Of a stretch of 64,000 bases of DNA, positions 1 to 11,610 are shown piece by piece. Below the pieces are notes generated by a model. That model saw only the letters and a list, made by a program, of their open reading frames with translations. It did no database searches and had not been told where the DNA came from. The DNA comes from Triticum aestivum (lineage: Eukaryota; Streptophyta; Magnoliopsida; Poales; Poaceae). The DNA is taken from NCBI RefSeq assembly GCF_018294505.1, contig NC_057803.1:689133394-689197393 (forward strand), given 5' to 3'. Made by a program: the position numbers and the translations under genes. Numbering within the stretch: position 1 is the stretch's first letter; every line of letters begins with the position of its first letter.

Positions 1-590
1 TGGATGTTGCTCCCAGGTGTTCCTATAGGCTCACCTAACACAACCGGGCGGAGAGGTCTACTGGTCAAAGCCCGTCCGTGGAAAGTCAAAGGGCTAGATC
101 TCGTGTTCAACCGCTCCAGGGTTAGGCGGGACTGGGGTCCTGGGGGGTAGCAATGGCACCAGAGCATTGCACCGGGCCCTCATACATGTCGGGTGGTGTG
201 GTGGCATGTCTGAAGAGGTGGCACATGTCTCCGGGGTGTGGCCCCCCTCACGGACGGCGTCACTGCCGGCACCAGGAGGGGGGAAATGGCCGCGTCGGGT
301 CTACACGGAGGGGATGTTGGTGTGGGTTTGGCCCGAATGTTGCTCCCAGGTGTTCCTATGTGCTGACAAATAAAAAACACCGACATCCATCATGGAAGAT
401 GGACGATTACTCTTTAACCTTCAGTGTCCAGAAACTGGACCGGTGCCCGGGCACCGAAAGTTTCAGAGTAATTGTCTATTTTCCTAACGAAAGTCTAATG
501 AATACTGGAGCTTGCTTCATATGGATTAGACAAGTATTTAAACTTGTCAAATTGCTCTTCCCTTGGCGATGTGGTACTATTTTTCAGTTT
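1..590. other. Unassigned flank with a 23-bp direct repeat
   Basis: No convincing gene is visible. A 23-bp direct repeat (begins atgttgctcccagg) occurs at 4-26 and 337-359, so the window may open inside a tandem or duplicated unit of about 333 bp. The long frame at 153-665 has no recognisable domain and runs into the CACTA-like palindrome, so I do not call it coding. The stretch is probably part of the older DNA-transposon substrate that also appears after 52767, but no CACTA terminus is seen here. Confidence 0.4.
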
Positions 591-662
591 TTAGATGCTA
601 TCTATGCTGCCGCAAAAAAAGATGCTATCTATGCCGACGGCATAGCCGTCGGCATAGTTTGC
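591..662. repeat. CACTA-like subterminal repeats and palindrome
   Basis: A short motif (agatgctatctatgc) is repeated at 593 and 620. A palindrome follows at 629-657, with 12-bp arms (ctatgccgacgg and its complement) around catag. Related atgccg/ccgcca motifs continue at about 52785-52810, across the insertion of retrotransposon A. Such arrays resemble subterminal repeats of grass CACTA elements. The assignment is an inference, because no CACTA terminus was found beside it. Confidence 0.5.
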
Positions 663-775
663 TGATACTTCTCCAACTTATCTATAATTTATGAAGTATT
701 CATGCTGTTATTTTATCATTTTTGGGTGTTTTACAATCATTTTATAGCAACTTTATATCATTTTCTGGGACTAAC
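663..775 (+). repeat. Retrotransposon A 5' LTR, fragment 1
   Basis: It starts tgatacttctccaac and is collinear with the first 113 bases of the intact 3' LTR at 51200. It ends with ctaac, the target duplicated by the Angela insertion. Several differences from the 3' LTR are visible by eye, which fits an old element. Confidence 0.85.
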
Positions 776-2479
776 TGTTGGAAATATGCCCTAGAGGCAA
801 TAATAAAAGGATTATTATTATATTTCCTTGTTCGTGATAATTGTCTTTTATTCATGCTATAATTGTATTATCCAGAAATCGTAATACACGTGTGAATACA
901 TAGACCACAGCGTGTCCCTAGTGAGCCTCTAGTTGACTAGCTCGTTGATCAACAGATAGTCATGGTTTCCTGACTATAGACATTGGATGTCATTGATAAC
1001 GGGATCACATCATTAGGAGAATGATGTGATGGACAATACCCAATCCTAAGCATAGCACAAGATCGTGTAGTTCATTTTGCTAGAGCTTTTCCAATGTCAA
1101 GTATCTTTTCCTTGGACCATGAGATCGTGTAACTCCCGGATACCGTAGGAGTGCTTTGGGTGTACCAAACATCACAACGTAACTAGGTGACTATAAAGGT
1201 ATTCTACGGGTATCTCCGAAAGTGTCTGTTGGGTTGACACGGATCGAGACTGGGATTTGTCACTCCGTATGACGAAGAGGTATCACTGGGCCACTCGGTA
1301 ATGCATCATCATAATGAGCTCAAAGTGACAAGGGGTCTGGTCACGGGATCATGCATTACGGTACGAGTAAAGTGACTTGCCGGTAATGAGATTGAACAAG
1401 GTATTGGGATACTGACGATCGAATCTCGGGCAAGTAAAATACCGATTGACAAAGGGAATTGTATACGGGGTTGCTTGAATCCTCGACATCATGGTTCATC
1501 CGATGAGATCATCGAGGAGCATGTGGGAGCCAACATGGGTATCCAGATCCCGCTGTTGGTTATTGACCGGAGAGCCTTCTCGGTCATGTCTGCGTGTCTC
1601 CCGAACCCGTAGGGTCTACACACTTCGGTGACGCTAGGGTTGTAAAGATATTAGTATGCAGCAAACTGAAAGTTGTTCGGAGTCCAGGATGAGATCCCGG
1701 ACGTCACGAAAAGTTCCGGAATGGTCCGGAGGTAAAGAATTATATATGGGAAGTTGAGTTTCGGCCATCGGGAAAGTTTCGGGGTTCACCGGTATTGTAC
1801 CGGGACCACCGGAAGGGTCCCGGGGGTCCACCGGGTGGGGCCACCTATCCTGGAGGGCCCCATGGGCTGAAGTGGGAGGGGAACCAGCCCCTGGTGGGCT
1901 GGTGCGCCCCCCTGGGCCCCCCTCTACACCTAGGGATGGGAACCCTAGGGGAGGGGGCGCCTCCACTTGCCTTGGGGGGCAAGTTTCCCCCCTTGGCCGC
2001 CGCCCCCCTAGGAGATCCCATCTCCTAGGGCCGGCGCCCCCTGGGGTCCCTATATAAAGAGGGGGGGTGGGAGGGCAGCTGCACCCTAACACCTGGCGCC
2101 TCCTTTCCCCCCTTGCTACACTTCTCCCTCCCGCAGTCGCTTGGCGAAGCCCTGCCGGATCCCTGCTGCATCCACCACCACGCCGTCGTGCTGCTGGATC
2201 TTCATCAACCTCTCCTTTCCCCTTGCTGGATCAAGAAGGAGGAGACGTCACGCTAACCGTACGTGTGTTGAACATGGAGGTGCCGTCCGTTCGGCGCTAG
2301 GATCTCCGGTGATTTGGATCACCACGAGTACGACTCCCTCAACCCCGTTCTCTTGAACGCTTTCGCTCGCGATCTACAAGGGTATGTAGATGCACTCCTC
2401 TCTCTCGTTGCTAGATGAACTCATAGATTGATCTTGGTGAATGTAGGAATTTTTTTATTTTATGCAACGTTCTCCAACA
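776..2479 (+). repeat. Angela-like 5' LTR
   Basis: It has the family terminus tgttggaaatatgccctaga and ends ...gttctccaaca. A TATA box (tatataaa) lies at 2051-2058 in a GC-rich stretch and would drive the genomic transcript. The partner copy is 16891-18594, of equal length. Confidence 0.95.
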
Positions 2480-3759
2480 GTGGCATCATGAGCTAGGTCT
2501 ATGTGTAGTTCTCTATTGCACGAGTAGAACACAAATCTGTTAAGGGCGTAGATGTTGTCAACTTTCTTGCCACTACTATTCTTATTTTGCTTCAGCAGTA
2601 TTGTGGGATGAAGCGGCCCGGACCGACCTTACATGTACGCTTACGTGAGACAGGTTCCACCGACTGACATGCACTAGTTGCATATGGTGGCTAGCGAGTG
2701 TCTGTCTCTCCCACTTTAGTTGGAGCGGATTCGATGAAAAGGGTCCTTATGAAGGGTAAATAGAAGTTTACAAATCATGTTATGGTTATTCGTAGGTAAG
2801 AAAACGTTCTTGCTAGAACCCTATTGCAGACACGTAAAAGATGCAATAACAATTAGAGGACGTCTAACTTGTTTTTGCAGCAATTGCTCTGTGATGTGAT
2901 ATGGCCAAAAGTTGTGATGAATGATGAATGATATATTGTGATGTATGAGATCATGTTCTTGTAATAGGAATCATGACTTGCATGTCGATGAGTATGACAA
3001 CCGGCAGGAGCCAGAGGAGTTGTCTTAATTATTGTATGACCTGTGTGTCAATGATTTAACGCCATGTAATTACTTTACTTTATTGCTAAACCGTTAGCCA
3101 TAGTAGTAGAAGTAATAGTTGGCGAGCAACTTCATGGAGACACGATGATGGAGATCATGGTGTCATGCCGGTGACGAAGATGATCATGGAGCCCCGAAGA
3201 TGGAGATCAAAGGAGCTATATGATATTGGCCATATCATGTCACTACTATTGAATTGCATGTGATGTTTATTATGTTTATGCATCTTGTTTACTTAGAACC
3301 ACGGTAGTAAATAAGATGATCCCTTATAATAATTTCAAGAAAGTGTTCCCCCTAACTTTGCGTCGTTGCTAAAGTTCGTCGTTTCGAAGCACCACGTGAT
3401 GATCGGGTGTGATAGATTCCTACGTTCACATACAACGGGTGTAAGACAGCTTTACACATGCAAAACACTTAGGTTAACTTGACGAGCCTAGAATGTACAG
3501 ACATGGCCTCGGAACACAGAGGCCGAAAGGTCGAACATGAGTCGTATGGAAGATACGATCAACATGGAGATGTTCACCGATGATGACTAGTCCGTCTCAC
3601 GTGATGATCGGACACGGCCTAGTTGACTCGGATCATGTAACACTTAGATGACTAGAGGGATGTCTAATCTGAGTGGGAGTTCATTAAATAATTTGATTAG
3701 ATGAACTTAATTATCATGAACTTAGTCTAAAATCTTTGCAAAAATGTCTTGTAGATCAA
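2480..3759 (+). other. Angela-like primer-binding site and untranslated leader
   Basis: Directly after the LTR comes tggcatcatgagctagg (2481-2497), a diverged form of the initiator-Met tRNA complement usual in Copia elements. The rest is a long leader without an open frame, as in BARE1-type elements. The gag start I choose is the ATG at 3760 (MANAHVN...). The frame is open a little upstream, but only from a non-ATG codon. Confidence 0.75.
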
Positions 3760-4395
3760 ATGGCCAACGCTCATGTCAACATGAACTTCAACGGGTTCCT
3801 AGAGAAAACCAAGCTGAAAGATGATGGCAGCAACTATACGGACTGGGTCTGGAACCTGAGGATCATCCTCATAGCTGCTAAGAAAGCATATGTCCTAGAA
3901 GGACCACTAGGTGAAGCACCCATCCCAGAGAACCAAGACGTTATGAACGCTTGGCAGTCACATGTTGATGATTACTCCCTCGTTCAGTGCGGCATGCTTT
4001 ACAGCTTAGAACCGGGGCTCCAAAAGCGTTTTGAGCAACACGGAGCATATGAGATGTTCGAGGAGCTGAAAATGGTTTTTCAAGCTCACGCCCGGGTCGA
4101 GAGATATGAAGTCTCCGAAAATTTCTATAGTTGTAAGATGGAGGAAAATAGTTCTGTCAGTGAGCACATACTCAAAATGTTTGGGTTGCACAACCGCCTG
4201 TCTCGGCTGGACATTAACCTCTCGGACGAGGCGGTCATTGACAGAATCCTTCAGTCGCTCCCACCGAGCTACAAGAGCTTTGTGATGAACTACAACATGC
4301 AGGGGATGGTGAAAACTATTCCTGAAGTATTTTTCAATGCTGCAGTCAGCAGAGGTAGAAATCAAGAAAGAACATCAAGTGTTGATGGTCAATAA
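3760..4395 (+). pseudogene. gag: Angela-like gag (capsid), frameshifted from pol
   Basis: This is a Copia Gag polyprotein segment (UBN2/retrotran_gag type), the structural protein of the virus-like particle. Typical features are an N-terminal NFNGFLEKTKLKDDGSNYTDW block, a central LEPGLQKRFEQHGAYEMFEELK block and LPPSYKSFVMNY near the end. In intact elements this frame continues into the zinc knuckle and protease. Here it stops at 4395 while the continuing frame is already open from 4337, so a single-base shift lies between about 4337 and 4390. Confidence 0.85.
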
Positions 4396-6269
4396 AACCA
4401 CTAAGTTCAAGAAGGGCAAGGGTAAGAAGAACTTCAAGAAGGACGGCAAGGATGTTTCCGCGCCCGGTAAGCCAGTTGCCGGGAAGAAGTCAAAGAATGG
4501 ACCCAAGCCTGAGACTGAGTGCTTTTATTGCAAAGGGAAGGGTCACTGGAAGCGGAACTACCCCAAATACTTAGCGGACAAGAAGGCCGGCAACACTAAA
4601 GGTATATGTGATATATATGTAATTGATGTGTACCTTACCAGCACTCGTAGTAACTCCTGGGTATTTGATACCGGTGTCGTTGCTCATATTTGTAGCTCAC
4701 AGCAGGAGCTGCGGAATAAGCGGAGACTGGCGAAGGACGAGGTGACGATGCGCGTCGGGAATGGTTCCAAGGTCGATGTGACCGCCGTCGGCACGCTACC
4801 TCTACATTTACCCACGGGATTAGTTTTAAACCTCAATAATTGTTATTTAGTGCCAAGTTTGAGCATGGACATTGTATCTGGATCTCGTTTAATACGAGAT
4901 GGCTACTCATTTAAATCCGAGAATAATGGTTGTTCTATTTATATGAGAGATATGTTTTATGGTCATGCCCCGATGGTCAATGGTTTATTCTTAATGAATC
5001 TCGAACATAATGTTACACATATTCATAATGTGAATACCAAAATATGTAAAGTTGATAACAATAGTCCCACATACTTGTGGCACTGCCGCGTTGGTCACAT
5101 TGGTGTCAAGCGCATGAAGAAGCTCCATGCTGATGGACTTTTAGAGTCTCTCGATTATGAATCATTTGACACATGCGAACCATGCCTCATGGGCAAAATG
5201 ACCAAGACTCCGTTCTCCGGAACAATGGAGCGAGTAACCAACTTATTGGAAATCATACATACTGATGTGTGTGGTCCAATGAGCGTTGAGGCTCGCGGAG
5301 GATATCGTTATGTTCTCACTCTCACTGATGACTTAAGTAGATATGGGTATGTCTACTTGATGAAACACAAGTCTGAGACCTTTGAAAAGTTCAAGGAATT
5401 TCAGAATGAGGTAGAGAATCAACGTGACCGAAAGATAAAGTTCTTACGATCAGATCGTGGAGGAGAATATTTAAGTCATGAATTTGGTACGCACTTAAGG
5501 AAATGTGGAATCATTTCACAACTCACGCCGCCTGGAACAACTCAGCGTAACGATGTGTCCGAACGTTGTAATCGCACTCTATTGGATATGGTGCGATCTA
5601 TGATGTCTCTTACCGATTTACCGCTATCATTTTGGGGATATGCTCTAGAGACAACTACATTCACTTTAAATAGGGCACCATCTAAATCCGTTGAGACGAC
5701 ACCGTACGAATTATGGTTTGGGAAGAAACCTAAGTTTTCGTTTCTAAAAGTTTGGGGATGCGATGCTTATGTCAAGAAACTTCAACCTGAAAAGCTCGAA
5801 CCCAAGTCGGAAAAATGCGTCTTCATAGGATACCCCAAGGAAACCATTGGGTATACCTTCTACCTTAGATCCGAAGGAAAGATCTTTGTTGCCAAGAATG
5901 GATCCTTTCTAGAAAAAGAGTTTCTCTCGAAAGGAGTAAGTGGGAGGAAAGTAGAACTCGATGAAGTACTACCTCTTGAACCGGAAAGTAGTGCAGCTCA
6001 AGAAAATGTTCCTGTGGTGCCTACACCGACTGGAGAGGAAATTAATGATGATGATCAAGGTACTTCGGATCAAGTTGCTACTGAACTTCGTAGGTCCACA
6101 AGGACACGTTCCACACCAGAGTGGTATGGCAACCCTGTCCTGGAAATCATGTTGTTAGACAACGGTGAACCTTCGAACTATGAAGAAGCGATGGCGGGCC
6201 CAGATTCCAACAAATGGCTTGAAGCCATGCAATCCGAGATAGAATCCATGTATGAAAACAAAGTATGGA
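4337..6269 (+). pseudogene. pol: Angela-like nucleocapsid, protease and integrase
   Basis: In order: a CCHC-type zinc knuckle at about 4520-4561 whose last Cys codon reads Tyr (TAC); an aspartic protease with FDTG at about 4664; an integrase HHCC finger (HIGVKRMKKLH ... CEPCLMGK); and integrase core aspartates in HTDVCGP and SDRGGEY, with a Glu in VSERCNRTLLDM. The integrase C-terminus (GYPKETIGYTFY) is present. The frame runs into the Fatima-like LTR at 6270, which supplies an artificial stop at 6301. The product would be particle and integration enzymes, but it is inactivated by the frameshift, the knuckle change and the insertion. Confidence 0.9.
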
Positions 6270-6742
6270 TGTCGGTGTCAAAACCGTCGGATCTCGGGTA
6301 GGGGGTCCCGAACTGTGCGTCTAGGCGGATGGTAACAGGAGACAAGGGACACCATGTTTTTACCCAGGTTCGGGCCCTCTCGATGGAGGTAAAACCCTAC
6401 TCCTGCTTGATTAATATTGATGATATGGGTAGTACAAGAGTTGATCTACCACGAGATCAGAGAGGCTAAACCCTAGAAGCTAGCCTATGGTATGATTGTT
6501 GTTCGTCCTACGGACTAAAAACTCTCTGGTTTATATAGACACCGGAGAGGGCTACGGTTACACAGAGTCGGTTACAATGGGAGGAGATCTTCATATCATA
6601 TCGCCAAGCTTGCCTTCCATGCCAAGGAAAGTCCTATCCGGACATGGGACAAAGTCTTCAATCTTGTATCTTCATAGTCCGGGAGTCCGGCCAAAGGTCA
6701 TAGTCCGGCCATTCGGACACCCCCTAATCCAGGACTCCCTCA
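6270..6742 (-). repeat. Fatima-like 3' LTR
   Basis: Left copy of the LTR pair, 473 bp, nearly identical to 14910-15381. On the minus strand a purine-rich run (complement of 6743-6755, reading ...caggggctat) precedes it, in the position of the polypurine tract. Confidence 0.9.
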
Positions 6743-7170
6743 ATAGCCCCTGAACCAGGCTTCAATGACGACGAGTCCGGCGCGCAAATTGTCTTTGGCA
6801 TTGCAAGGCGGGTTCCTCCTCCAAATACTCCATAGAAGATGTTGAACACAAGGATAGTGTCCGGCTCTGCAAAATAAGTTCCACATGCCACCGTAGAGAG
6901 AATAATATCTGCACAAATCTAATCTGCTGACGTATTCTGCAGCGTGACATCACGCCATGGCCAGGCCTTTATTCGAATCATTTTACTGTTCCACCTCAGC
7001 GTGTTTAGCGAGGCGGTTTCCTTGGCACGTCTTGTCATAGGAGAGATCGTGTCCCCTTATTCCGGGATTCTCATCAATACGGGCATGGGTAACCCAACCG
7101 CGCCATTAACCGTGGCGCTTGGGAGATAAGCGAGTTTTATTAGGCTGGTGGGGGCTCATAGTCTCGGCCG

Positions 7171-7180
7171 CCCATATAAG
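7171..7180 (+). promoter_or_regulatory. TATA box for the antisense gene
   Basis: The sequence cccatataag lies about 115 bp upstream of the ATG at 7294, with a pyrimidine-rich leader between (rich in ttcc/cctcc). The gene it serves is opposite in direction to the element's own LTR transcript, so a separate promoter is required. The assignment rests on motif and spacing only. Confidence 0.55.
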
Positions 7181-7293
7181 GGGATAAGGATCCACCCTTT
7201 CCATTCACGCCTTCTTCCTCCCTTGCTTGTCCATCCGCGCACTCGAACTCCAGCGCCCAAGTCCGCACTTCCCATCTCGACCTTTCTCCAATC

Positions 7294-10200
7294 ATGTCCG
7301 GAGCGGGAGGTAGATGGATGGCCTCCTCCGTCACGGAGGGGCAAATCAAAAAGTTGAGGAAGGCCGGATACTTGTCTGATGACATCGCGCACTGGCTTCC
7401 TGAGGAGGGGCAACTCGTCCCCACCCCTAGGCCCCATGAGAGGGTCGTGTTTCTCCCCCATTTCCTTCGCGGACTGGGCTTTCCTCTTCACCCGTTCGTC
7501 CGGGGGCTCATGTTCTACTACGGCCTGGACTTCCACGATCTGGCCCCGAACTTCATCCTAAACATTTCGGCGTTCATCGTCGTATGCGAGGCCTTCCTCC
7601 GCATCCAGCCTCACTTTGGCCTATGGCTGAAGATCTTCAGCGTCAAGCCAAAGGTCGTGGGCGGATGTCAAGCGGAGTGCGGAGGCCCCATGGTGGGCAA
7701 GATAGCCAATGCCACATGGATCGAGGGCGTCTTCGTAGAGACCATCAAAGGATGGCAATCGGGGTGGTTCTATATCACCGAGCCGCGTGACCCTGAATGG
7801 GCAGCGGCCCCCAAATTTCGATCCGGCATCCCCACTCGGCTCACATCTTGGAAGGAGACGGGCCTATTGTGGGGTAGTCCGGAAGAGGTGACCGGACTCC
7901 AAACCTGCGTCCGAGACCTGGTGAACAAGAAGGTTAAGCTTGTCAACATAGTCCAGGTCGTGCTCTTCCGCCGGATTTTCCCGTGTCAACAACGGGCCTT
8001 CACCTTGTGGGAGGTCGACCCGGCCCGGCACCAGACTCTGTCCCGGCTTTTCGACACAAAGCACGAGGACGCTTGGAAGGTGCTATTCAAGAGTTCCGAG
8101 GTCTCCCCACCCGTCACCGAGGATCGCGGATTCTGCGCCAAGCATCAAGCCACCGAAGTAAGCTTGCCTTTAGTCTTTCTCGGGACACTTGATTTTCATG
8201 GTTTGATTCCATGCAGGATCTAAACTCCTGCTCCTTTGACAGGACTGGAAGAGGACATCCGGGCAGTTTGACTGCCCGGCCCCTTTTCCCGAAGGCCCAG
8301 CAGACGCGCGCTTGACGAAGCTGCTAGTTCCGGCACCACACGTGGTGCCGAAGAAGAAGGCCACGGGGACCCGAAAGAGTTCCCAGCGCCTGGTGGTGTC
8401 GGATTCATCGCCCGACAACCCCGAAGCACCCTCCGCCTCGGAGGATGAGGAGGAGGAGGAAGAAGAAGAAGAAGAAGAAGAAGAAGAAGAAGAAGAAGAA
8501 GAAGAAGAAGAAGAAGAAGAAGAAGAAGCCTCTCCCCCTCCCGAGAGGGGAGGAAAGAAGAGGAAGGTCGTCCCAACTGGGGAGGCCGGAGGGTCCAAGA
8601 AGGGAAGGACCCTTCTGTCGGACTACGCCTCTGATGGCGAAGATGGCGGGGAGGAATGGCCATCCAGGGTCAAGCCCCTGGCAAGATCGTAAGTATCCGG
8701 ATACCAGAATAACTTATGGTGCTCCTCTGATGTATGGTACCTTCTGACGCTGAATTCAATTATGCAGTCCGCCCCGGGCTCAGCTCGGCAATTCGTCGAG
8801 CGGCTCCCTGGACTCGTTGGATGTGAATAGCACTTCACTTCCGACGGCCTCCTCCCCTCTCCCTACAGACGACGCTGAGGTGGATTCCCAAAAGGGGCTA
8901 AACCAGGAGGAGGTGGTCCTGGAGGCGCCACAAGGCGACCTCTCGGACTCCAGGCCCAAAGGGGGTAAAACCCCAGAGGGATCTAAGTCCGGCCCTGGGC
9001 TGGACACAGCTCCGGAATCAACAACGGTTCTAGAGTCCGGCAGGCGGCGCCTTCGTAAGAAAGGCGCGCCTACGACGCCGGCGGCCTCCGTCCAACCGGA
9101 GACACCGAACAATTTGCTGGAGGTGCTTAACGGCGCCTCCATCGACGAGGAGCACCGCACTGTTATGAGTGCGGTGATTCAGAAGGTTCATTCCGCCAAG
9201 AGCGGACTGACAGAAGCCTGTACCAGCCTGCTAACATGCTTCGCGGTATGTAAAACATATAAGAATGTTACCGCATAGACAGTAGCCCCTGGTGCTCAGT
9301 TCGGCATTTGAAAAGAAAAGCCGAGCTGAGGATCTAAAAAGATGTACGCAGGAGTCTAACATAAATGTGTCAATATGGGAATGCAGGCTGCGCTGCTGAC
9401 CTCTACCACATTGACTGTAGAGGTCGATACATTAAAGAAGAGCCTCGAGCGGTCCGAGAACAAGCTCGGCCGTGCCAAGAAGCAGCTCGAGGACAAGGAG
9501 GGTACGTAATACCTTATGTAAATGTATATAGAAATACCTGGTTGCAAATAATGACAGGACCAACGTGAATGTTGCGAGGACCACGACCGAGGTGGCGACC
9601 CTGAAGGAGGCGGTGTCCAAGGCCGAAAACAGTGCGGCCTTGGAGCGCACCGAGCGAGAGAAACAAGAGGCGCGGGTGGCAGAGGTGCGGCTAGAGCTCC
9701 AGGCTCTCGTGGAGAAACACGAGAGTTTGGAGCGTGACTCGAAGACTCGAGAGTCCGAGCTCACCTTGGCTCTTGAGAGTGCCAAAACCGCGAAGGCCGA
9801 AGCCCAGAAGGCCCTCCAGGAGATCGAGGCGATAAAGAAGATAGTGGCGGGTAAGGCATTCTTTATGCAAAGCAAGCATATAAAAGTGAATTATCTGTTA
9901 CTTACCCGAATCCAGAGCTCTCCAGGAGCGTTCGCCGATCTGCCCAGTAGTGTGTCTGATGCCGCCGCGTTCTACCGCACCGAGGAGGGGAGCTCGACGG
10001 AAAAGGTGTTCTCGTCTCAATATGTCGAGGCCGGACTTCCGGTGCCCCTGAGCGACCAGCTGAAGCAGCTGGTCGAGCTCCACAAGGTGGCCGAACAGGC
10101 CATGAAGGGCCTCATAGTTCGGCTGTGGCCTGGAGAAGCCATGCCTGGGAGCTACTTCGGTCTGGTGCGGCGGCTGGTGGACGCTTGTCCCTGGATTGAA

Positions 10201-10410
10201 GTCATCAAGCACTCCATCTGTATTGAAGGTGCCCGTCGAGCCCTTGCCCGTGCTAAAGTGCATTGGGGGAAGATGGACGCCGAGAAGCTTGTGACGGATC
10301 TGCCACCGCCGGGCAAGGAGTATCGCAAGCCCGAGATGTATTATGAGGGCCTCCTGAAGGGTGCCCGCATTATAGCGGGTGAATGCTCCAAAGATGTAAT
10401 TTTTGAGTAG
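7294..10410 (+). CDS. Spliced antisense accessory gene, gypsy-type transposon domain plus coiled coil
   Basis: My model has six exons: 7294-8157, 8243-8688, 8768-9245, 9387-9505, 9558-9850 and 9926-10410. All introns are GT-AG (85, 79, 141, 52 and 75 bp), phases agree at every junction, and the total is 894 codons plus stop. Exon 1 carries the domain Pfam calls 'putative gypsy type transposon' (PF04195), with FLRGLGFPLHPFVRGL, PNFILNISAF and CEAFL at about residues 60-105. Exon 2 has a basic stretch, then about 28 glutamates at 8443-8528. Exons 4-5 are a heptad-rich coiled coil, about residues 597-733. Exon 6 is a conserved-looking C-terminal block (LKQLVELHKVAEQAMKGLIVRLWP). Its function is unknown. 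An intact frame in so decayed a neighbourhood is striking. Exact donor and acceptor choices in exons 4-6 are the least sure part. Confidence 0.8.
8443..8528 (+). repeat. GAA/GAG microsatellite coding poly-glutamate
   Basis: An (aga)n/(gaa)n run lies within exon 2 of the antisense gene and keeps the frame. It gives spurious poly-Lys and poly-Ser frames on the other readings. Its length is likely polymorphic between copies of the family. Confidence 0.9.
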
Positions 10411-11610
10411 ACTCGCATCTATTATCCTGTACGCTGAAAACTTTGTTCATATGCCCTAAGCAACGCTTGTTAATTTAAAATATTACCTTCTGTGCGGCCG
10501 TTTATCAAATCTGAGAGATGCAAGTCGTCGGCTTCTGCCCCCATGCCACGAGTGCTGGGGTGTTCGGGATAAACCTGAGCGCTCTTGTTCCCATTCTTGG
10601 GTCCTTCTAGGGAGGCGCTCAGCACAACGAACACGGTCATTGGTCTTATAGTGCTTTATCACTCTCACATAGCCATAGAATTCTATAATTTTAAATTTCG
10701 GCGAAGCCCCTAGTATTCGGAAGACCGAGTTCGGGGCGCTATCCACGCCTGGGCCAGATAAATCTGGCTCCTTGCTCGAAGCGGCATAAGTCTTTAGGGA
10801 CTCGAGAAACCTCGCGAACAGCGACCTGTCTCTCGCATTATCATGACGGTCAGTTTTAGCTTTCTCTACTGAGGTGTTAACCCATCTCAACTGGGGCACA
10901 ATCGCAGTAGTTCTCCCAGCGCTACCTTAGCCAACATTGCGGAACATAAGGTACCAAAACATGGGAACCGGGCAAACCAAACTATTGACCCAAGACATGA
11001 TTCGGAGCCGATGCATATAGTGCTATAAGTTTGGGGTGCCGCACTCAGGAGAGTGTTCGGTCTTCTCACACCGTGTTATGGGGTGCTGAAGCCCCTGGTG
11101 TATTTGCCGTACCAGAGTGTACGGTTGCAAAATGTCATGACTAAACATATTTGTATAAAAAAAGATGAATACAATAATAGATAAGAGCTATATATTGTTT
11201 ATTAAAGGGGGCTGCTATGAAAGCAGAATGATACAAATAGTGCAGTAAGCAAGGGGTGGGATTATTTGACATATCCCCTTCCAGGGGCAAGCTGTCAGAC
11301 TTTTAAGTAAAACGGGTATTTAGCTCGTTATAGAGACCACATGGACATTTGACATGGCTTGTGCTCTCCCTGGCTGTTGCATCGTGTGTTCGACGAGTGT
11401 ATTGCCGGACAGGCCTTCCGGATAGTTGGGTCCTGAAAGTAATAAAAAAAGAAAACGGCAGAATAGGGATCCCCTAGTGCGGTTAAGCCGCATTCTGGGA
11501 GTGCCGTAGTTGTGCCCCTTCCCTTATGCCCATGGTATTTCCAAAGCATAGTTATGTACGCATGGTACCGCTATCGCCATCTGGCGAGGGCTGGGGTTGG
11601 GGCCGCACTG
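10411..11610. other. Convergent 3' region between the antisense gene and gag-pro
   Basis: No domain-bearing frame is seen on either strand. The minus-strand frame at 10483-10899 has no recognisable motif. An autonomous Gypsy element would have reverse transcriptase, RNase H and integrase here. I find no xxDD, HHCC or DDE motif, so the pol gene is absent rather than merely broken. The stretch probably holds the 3' ends of both transcripts. Confidence 0.6.

Noticed and set aside
153..665. 170-codon frame at the left edge
   Set aside because: No domain, low-complexity Arg/Cys/Gly composition, and it reads into a CACTA-like palindrome.
1634..2356. Pro/Gly-rich frames in the Angela-like LTRs (also near 17787-18469)
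   Set aside because: GC-rich LTR sequence repeated in both LTRs; no protein features.
8170..8747. Poly-Ser, poly-Leu and poly-Lys frames
   Set aside because: Other readings of the GAA microsatellite inside exon 2 of the antisense gene.
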